Shown here: one piece after another, positions 6,078 through 10,443 of the stretch | How positions within the stretch are numbered: the stretch's first letter is position 1 | How the letters are laid out: the number at the start of each line of letters is the position of its first letter | Assembly (NCBI GenBank): GCA_022508735.1 | Contig: JAFLUQ010000077.1 | Span: 1-10,443 of the forward strand | DNA length: 10,443 nt | Direction: 5' to 3' | From: Oscillospiraceae bacterium | Lineage (GTDB): Bacteria; Bacillota; Clostridia; UMGS1883 | The notes under the pieces: model-generated | What the model was told of the DNA's origin: nothing | The model's database searches: none | What the model saw: the letters and a program-made list of their open reading frames with translations, nothing else | Translations under genes and position numbers: made by a program

Positions 6078-6106
6078 TATACAAGCCCTGAGCCCAATAG
6101 TATAAA
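6078..6106 (+). promoter_or_regulatory. Probable promoter of the pectin operon
   Basis: TATAAA (6101-6106) lies 20 bases upstream of the GH105-type start codon. The hexamer 17 bases before it, TATACA (6078-6083), matches four of six bases of the -35 consensus. A weak -35 suits a promoter needing an activator. Two TGTCA motifs 12 bases apart (6032 and 6044) lie roughly 30-45 bases upstream, where an AraC-type activator could bind. Confidence 0.5.
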
Positions 6107-6125
6107 ATTAAAATGAGGTGAGATT

Positions 6126-7925
6126 ATGAACCTGATCGACACTGCCGGAAAAATTGCTAAAAAATATATGACCGCAAATCTGGCTGTACCACTCGACCTT
6201 CGCCCTTTTTATGACGGAGGGATAAGGCGCGGCAGCGACTACCGTTATCGGGCAGACATGAACGAGCTGTTCCCCGAGGCAAAAGTCGGAGATATTGCTG
6301 AAGCAAGATGCCTGTACATAGCGGGAAACGACGAGACCATAGGTATGACGATCACGCTTTTCGGCTCAGCCGAGTTGAAGCTGAACGGTCAAACCGTATT
6401 CAAATCGAATATATTCAATGAACGAAACAACCACATAGACAACCGCGTGGATCTGAGCATGAAAAAGGGCGAAAATCTTTTGGAGTTCACCTTTAAAAAG
6501 ACGGCTCTCGGCTTTGGTGCGGTGTTCGGCACGTGGCTCGGCAAATGGGATTATCTGCTAATGAGGCCTGACGCTCCCACCTTGGAGGGCGGCCAATATC
6601 GGCTTAACGGCGGCCCTTGGCTGCCGGAGCTCAAAGAGGCGAAAATTTCCCTCGGCGAGGGAGAATACGCCCTGTTCATGACTAATACCACTGACGGACC
6701 GCTCATGGTCAGAAGCAAGGAATTCCCGCCGGAAAAGGAAGAATACAGAAACCCTGCCGGACTCGATGACTACGGCCCGTGGTTGGGGCTTTGGCCGCTC
6801 AAGAATGAGCACGGAGACATATCTGACTTTTCGCAGCTCACGGAAAACACATATTGGCGGTTTAAATATGACAAATTGTGGCTTCGCCCCTACTACGGCA
6901 GAGGAAACTTCGGCCACTGGAATTATCCTCTGGGGGTAACGCTATACGGCCTGCTGCGCTTCGGGCAGCTGACAAAGGACGAAAAAATCCTTTCATACAT
7001 TAAGGCCCACGCGCAGCGCTGTGTTGACACCTTCGACTACGCGCTCTGGGACCGTGACCACCACGGCGGTGCGGCGAGCCTGCACAACCTGCTTTCGGGC
7101 ATCGACAGTCTTGACGACTGCGGCTCCTTCGGTTCCCTGCTGGAGGAAACGGAGCTTTCCCTCGGAATTGACGGCCGCAAAATAGACGACTACATATCAG
7201 ACTATATCGAGCATCGGCAGCCGCGCCTTTCGAGCGGCGCATTCTGCCGGCAAAATCAGCTGCACAGCTTCCACAACGAAACCGTGTGGCTGGACGATCT
7301 GTATATGAGCGTGCCCTTCCTCTGCCGACGGTATAAGATCACCGGTGAGGACAAGTATTTGCGGGACGCGGCAAATCAGTTCATGCAATATAAGGAGCTG
7401 CTGTTTATGGCGGACGAGGAGCTGATGAGCCACGTATTCGACCTTAGGCACGGGATAAAAACAGGCGTACCCTGGGGCCGCGGCAACGGCTGGACGGTGT
7501 TCTCTCTGTCGGAGCTGTTGATGTTCATGCCGGAGGATCACGAGCTGCGCCCTGAGCTTGAGGAGTTCTTCAAGACTCTTTGCCGCGGATATTTTTCCCG
7601 GCAGTCTGAGGACGGCCGTTGGCATCAGGTGCTTAATGCGCCGGATTCGTATTACGAGACCAGCTGCACAGCCATGTTCGCCTGCGCCTTTATGCGCGGC
7701 GTGCGCATGGGGCTGCTCAGCGAGAGCTATGGCGAAGCCGCCAGAAAGGCGGTGGAGTCCATCGCTCAAAACACGGTGGACGACATGGGCAATCTTTACG
7801 GTGTGTGCCGCGGCTCGGAGTTTGCTTTTTCGGCGGACTACTATAAATATGATCTGCTTCCGAGGGATAACGACACCCACGGAATAGGAATAGTATTATT
7901 AGCAATATACGAGGTGTTAAAGTAA
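6126..7925 (+). CDS. GH105-type unsaturated rhamnogalacturonyl hydrolase with N-terminal beta-rich extension
   Basis: The C-terminal half (about 255-599) is an (alpha/alpha)6-barrel enzyme of the GH88/GH105 group, which removes the unsaturated galacturonate that pectin lyases leave on rhamnogalacturonan oligosaccharides. Visible signatures are VWLDDLYMSVPFL (387-399), holding the likely catalytic aspartate (390 or 391), PWGRGNGW (449-456), and GRWHQVLNAP with YETSCTAMF (498-518). There is no signal peptide, so it acts in the cytoplasm on imported oligosaccharides. At 599 residues it is much longer than YteR-type enzymes (about 370): roughly 240 N-terminal residues form an extra, apparently beta-rich region. 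GAGGTGAG precedes the ATG. The stop overlaps the next start by one base (TAATG), so translation is coupled. Family firm, exact substrate inferred from the PL11 neighbour. Confidence 0.88.
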   Translation: MNLIDTAGKIAKKYMTANLAVPLDLRPFYDGGIRRGSDYRYRADMNELFPEAKVGDIAEARCLYIAGNDETIGMTITLFGSAELKLNGQTVFKSNIFNERNNHIDNRVDLSMKKGENLLEFTFKKTALGFGAVFGTWLGKWDYLLMRPDAPTLEGGQYRLNGGPWLPELKEAKISLGEGEYALFMTNTTDGPLMVRSKEFPPEKEEYRNPAGLDDYGPWLGLWPLKNEHGDISDFSQLTENTYWRFKYDKLWLRPYYGRGNFGHWNYPLGVTLYGLLRFGQLTKDEKILSYIKAHAQRCVDTFDYALWDRDHHGGAASLHNLLSGIDSLDDCGSFGSLLEETELSLGIDGRKIDDYISDYIEHRQPRLSSGAFCRQNQLHSFHNETVWLDDLYMSVPFLCRRYKITGEDKYLRDAANQFMQYKELLFMADEELMSHVFDLRHGIKTGVPWGRGNGWTVFSLSELLMFMPEDHELRPELEEFFKTLCRGYFSRQSEDGRWHQVLNAPDSYYETSCTAMFACAFMRGVRMGLLSESYGEAARKAVESIAQNTVDDMGNLYGVCRGSEFAFSADYYKYDLLPRDNDTHGIGIVLLAIYEVLK

Positions 7926-9169
7926 TGGAACTTAAAGAAATAGCAAAAATCGACATATCCCGCGCGGGAAAATTCTGCCGTATGTGGCTGGGCGACATTA
8001 ACGGCGACGGACGCATGGAGATAATCATGGTCCAGCCGGACTCGGACCTTGACGACAGGTATTTCCCCCACAGCGTCTACTGTGCAACAGCCTTTGACCT
8101 ATGTGGCAATCTGCTCTGGCAGATAGGCGAACCGGACCCCAACGCTAAGTCCAGCGGTGCGGACATTCCGGCTCAGGTCTATGACATAGACGGCGACGGC
8201 AGCCTTGAGTTTATCTGCGCCCGTGACGGAAAGCTTCAGATATACGACGGCAAGACCGCAGAGCTCAAGCGGGAGGCTCCGCTGCCCGACCAATACGCCC
8301 ACGACTGCATCATTATCGCAGATCTGGAGGGCAAGGGACGGCCGCAGAACATAATCCTGAAAAACCGCTATGAAAAGCTTTGGGCCCTCGACAGCGATCT
8401 CAACGTGATGTGGGAGCACGTGGGCAACGTGGGCCATTACCCCTGGCCCCATGATCTTGACGGCGACGGCAGGGAGGAGCTTATTGCCGGATACACCGTG
8501 CTAAGCGGAGACGGCAAGCCCCTTTGGGAAATAGACATGAAGGATCACGCCGACTGTATCTGGATAGGCGACATTAACGCCGACGGAAAACCCGAGGTAG
8601 TAGTCGGAGGCGACGACATCACCGCCTGGACGAATGACGGACGGCTCCTGTGGCGCTTCGACGACACAGTTGAATCACAGAATGTGGCCATCGGCAACAT
8701 AAGGCCGGAGCTGCCGGGCCTTGAGATCTGCGGCCTTGACCGCATAGACCGCGGCAATCCGGGGCTTGATGGCATCTTCATCGTAAGCTCCGAGGGTAAC
8801 TCCCTCTATAAAGAGCACCGCACAGTTCCAGGCTGGAGCAGCGTGTGCACCGTCATAAGCAATCTCGACGGCAAGGGTACCGACAACGTGCTGGCCTACA
8901 GACGCGGCGCACTGCCCAACGCGGTGTATGACGGATATCTTAACACCATATTTAATTTCCCCTTTGACGGCTATGTGCTTTGGGGAGACCTGACCGGAAA
9001 CGGCGCAAATCAGCTCATAGTATACTCACAGACCGAGGCTCTTATCTACTCCGCCACGGATGTGGACTTAAACGTGAAAGCGGCGCACCCACTGCCCCAG
9101 CCCAAGCGGCTGTATAACAATACCCGCTATTGGGGCGGCGAGGCGTCAAATATAAATTCCACTAAATAA
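7925..9169 (+). CDS. Cytosolic eight-repeat VCBS/FG-GAP-type beta-propeller protein
   Basis: This 414-residue protein consists almost entirely of propeller repeats. Eight acidic turn motifs of the DxDGxG kind, or decayed versions, lie at 24-29, 87-92, 133-138, 177-182, 216-221, 258-265, 313-318 and 355-360. They are spaced 39 to 63 residues and followed by a short hydrophobic strand, and blade strands such as GNLLW, GKPLW and GRLLW recur. Eight blades is also the plan of the PL11 rhamnogalacturonan lyase catalytic domain, and the next gene encodes a PL11 enzyme. This protein lacks PL11's N-terminal beta domain, its GNR-x-ERY motif and any signal peptide. It is translationally coupled to the GH105-type gene. 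It may be an intracellular lyase-like or accessory protein for rhamnogalacturonan oligosaccharides. I do not recognise a named family, so activity is unproven. Confidence 0.8.
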   Translation: MELKEIAKIDISRAGKFCRMWLGDINGDGRMEIIMVQPDSDLDDRYFPHSVYCATAFDLCGNLLWQIGEPDPNAKSSGADIPAQVYDIDGDGSLEFICARDGKLQIYDGKTAELKREAPLPDQYAHDCIIIADLEGKGRPQNIILKNRYEKLWALDSDLNVMWEHVGNVGHYPWPHDLDGDGREELIAGYTVLSGDGKPLWEIDMKDHADCIWIGDINADGKPEVVVGGDDITAWTNDGRLLWRFDDTVESQNVAIGNIRPELPGLEICGLDRIDRGNPGLDGIFIVSSEGNSLYKEHRTVPGWSSVCTVISNLDGKGTDNVLAYRRGALPNAVYDGYLNTIFNFPFDGYVLWGDLTGNGANQLIVYSQTEALIYSATDVDLNVKAAHPLPQPKRLYNNTRYWGGEASNINSTK

Positions 9170-9183
9170 AGGAGGAAAAGAAA

Positions 9184-10443
9184 ATGAAAAAAGTTTTATT
9201 GACACTGATCGCCCTGTTGGTACTGGCAATGCCGGTGCTGGCTGACGGCGTGAACAGCCCTGTGGCGGTAAAGACCGACGAGGGTGTATACCTGTCGTGG
9301 CCCATGGAGCCCGGCGTGCAGGAATACACTGTTTACAGGGGCGGCGAGGCTATCGCCACAACCAAAATCACCAACTATACCGATATCGGAGCTGACGGCA
9401 CCGCCGAATATCGGATAAACAACACAGCTGTCAGCGTTTGGGACAAGCAGTATCTGGAGGTTCCCATTTCCGTGCCTACTCCCTACGACAGCGAGATCCC
9501 GGATAGTCTCAGGCACGTGACGGTTAAGCCCGTCAGCGGCGCAGAGATGAGCATAGGCTCAGCATGGTCCATGCTCCCTGTTGACGGTGAAAACAACGTA
9601 CTTATCACTGAGGAAGGTAAGGTCATGGACGTAAACGCTCAGGCCACTACTCCCGATGGAAAAGTCGGCACCTATAACTACAACAACGGCGACAATCAGA
9701 AATACAGCCTTGAGGAGACCTCCGGCGGATACTATATCAAGGGTAAGCAAAGCGGCCTTTACCTCAGCGTGGACGCCGCGGGTGCGGTGACCATTCAGGA
9801 GCAGGCAAATGCTACAATATTTACCGTGACCGACATTTCCGACGAGCACTCCGAGGCGGCTCTCGCCACGGTACACTCTATAGTCTCCCCGGCCACCTAC
9901 AGCGCTAACGACGCCTCCATCGGCGACCTTGACGGCGACGGCGAGTGGGAGATCGTTCTCAAGTGGGACCCCAGCGACTCAAAGGACGCTTCCCAGCAGG
10001 GCACCACCGGCCGCGTATTCATTGACGCATACAAGCTTGACGGCACTCTCATGTGGCGCATAGACCTTGGCAATAACATTCGCGCCGGCGCCCATGACAC
10101 CCAGTTCCTTGTGTATGACTTTGACGGCGACGGCAAGGCCGAGGTTGCCTTCCGCACAGCCGACGGCACCATTGACGGCACGGGAGCCGTTATCGGCGAC
10201 CCCGACGTGATCTGGACAAACAACTGGTCAGGCAAAAACCTTGAAGGTCCTCTTTGGGTAACCGTGTTCGACGGACAGACAGGCGCCGCTATTTCCAGCG
10301 TGCCCTTCGACCCCCAGAGCAACGAACCCAGCGTAGATATCTTCGGCGACGACTACGGCAACCGCAGTGAGCGGTATAATGCCTGCGTGGCATACCTTGA
10401 CGGCGAAAAGCCCTACATGGTGTTCCAGCGCGGCTACTACGGC
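9184..10443 (+). CDS. Secreted rhamnogalacturonan lyase, family PL11 (3' end beyond window)
   Basis: The frame is open to the right edge: 420 codons with no stop. AGGAGG (9170-9175) lies 8 bases before the ATG. A signal peptide (1-20, cut after VLA) shows export. Residues about 25-115 form the fibronectin-III-like N-terminal domain (VYLSWPMEPG, YTVYRGG). Residues about 117-235 hold an extra domain resembling part of a ricin-type trefoil lectin. The propeller then begins with YSANDASIGDLDGDGEWEIV (239-258) and continues with the PL11 hallmarks GTTGRVFIDAYKLDG, RAGAHDTQFLVYDFDGDG (300-317), RTADGT and the GNRSERYNACVAYLDGEKP stretch (393-411). The family cleaves the rhamnose-galacturonate backbone of rhamnogalacturonan-I by calcium-dependent beta-elimination. 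Third gene of the pectin operon, starting 14 bases after the previous stop. Endo or exo action cannot be decided. Confidence 0.93.
   Translation, partial: MKKVLLTLIALLVLAMPVLADGVNSPVAVKTDEGVYLSWPMEPGVQEYTVYRGGEAIATTKITNYTDIGADGTAEYRINNTAVSVWDKQYLEVPISVPTPYDSEIPDSLRHVTVKPVSGAEMSIGSAWSMLPVDGENNVLITEEGKVMDVNAQATTPDGKVGTYNYNNGDNQKYSLEETSGGYYIKGKQSGLYLSVDAAGAVTIQEQANATIFTVTDISDEHSEAALATVHSIVSPATYSANDASIGDLDGDGEWEIVLKWDPSDSKDASQQGTTGRVFIDAYKLDGTLMWRIDLGNNIRAGAHDTQFLVYDFDGDGKAEVAFRTADGTIDGTGAVIGDPDVIWTNNWSGKNLEGPLWVTVFDGQTGAAISSVPFDPQSNEPSVDIFGDDYGNRSERYNACVAYLDGEKPYMVFQRGYYG

Noticed and set aside
5992..6125. Catabolite-control (cre) site before the pectin operon
   Set aside because: No sequence close to the cre consensus TGWAANCGNTNWCA was found on either strand of this intergenic region.
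7197..7880. Long minus-strand open frame (227 codons) within the GH105-type gene
   Set aside because: It lies antisense to a gene with clear catalytic motifs, has no family features, and is typical of the opposite strand of GC-rich coding sequence.

Overview
The window looks like a chromosomal segment of a spore-forming, plant-polysaccharide-degrading member of the Clostridia (Bacillota). The reasons are dipicolinate synthase genes (made only by endospore formers), strong AGGAGG-type ribosome binding sites, sigma-A promoters with 17-base spacers, an S-layer-homology surface protein, a BlaI/BlaR1-type pair and a pectin (rhamnogalacturonan-I) locus. The moderately GC-rich coding sequence fits an Oscillospirales-like gut or rumen lineage, but genus cannot be read from the sequence.

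Layout. Everything left of about 5990 reads on the minus strand and everything right of about 6125 on the plus strand. From the left edge: the 5' part of a tRNA-Pro(UGG) gene with its own extended -10 promoter; the dpaB-dpaA sporulation operon (157-1572) with a strong terminator and a possible sigma-K-type promoter; another strong hairpin terminator; then a three-gene operon transcribed blaI-like, blaR1-like, SLH protein (4982 down to 1723), led by a sigma-A promoter overlapped by two similar 16-base dyads that look like BlaI operators. Between this operon and the next gene lies a small block bounded by 22-base direct repeats and holding a perfect palindrome. An AraC-family regulator (5185-5991) follows, with a terminator folded over its stop codon.

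The regulator diverges from a plus-strand pectin operon: a GH105-type unsaturated rhamnogalacturonyl hydrolase with a long N-terminal extension (6126-7925), a signal-less protein made almost wholly of eight DxDGxG propeller repeats (7925-9169, start codon overlapping the previous stop), and a secreted PL11 rhamnogalacturonan lyase (9184 to the right edge, incomplete).

How the genes work together (inference). The secreted PL11 enzyme cuts the rhamnogalacturonan-I backbone outside the cell. Unsaturated oligosaccharides would be imported by a transporter not in this window, then processed in the cytoplasm by the GH105 enzyme and perhaps by the propeller protein. The AraC regulator probably senses a sugar from this pathway. 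The BlaI/BlaR1-like pair has neither a penicillin-sensor domain nor a beta-lactamase partner. It is instead coupled to a surface SLH protein, which suggests an envelope-sensing circuit other than beta-lactam resistance. The least explained items are that circuit and the cytosolic propeller protein.
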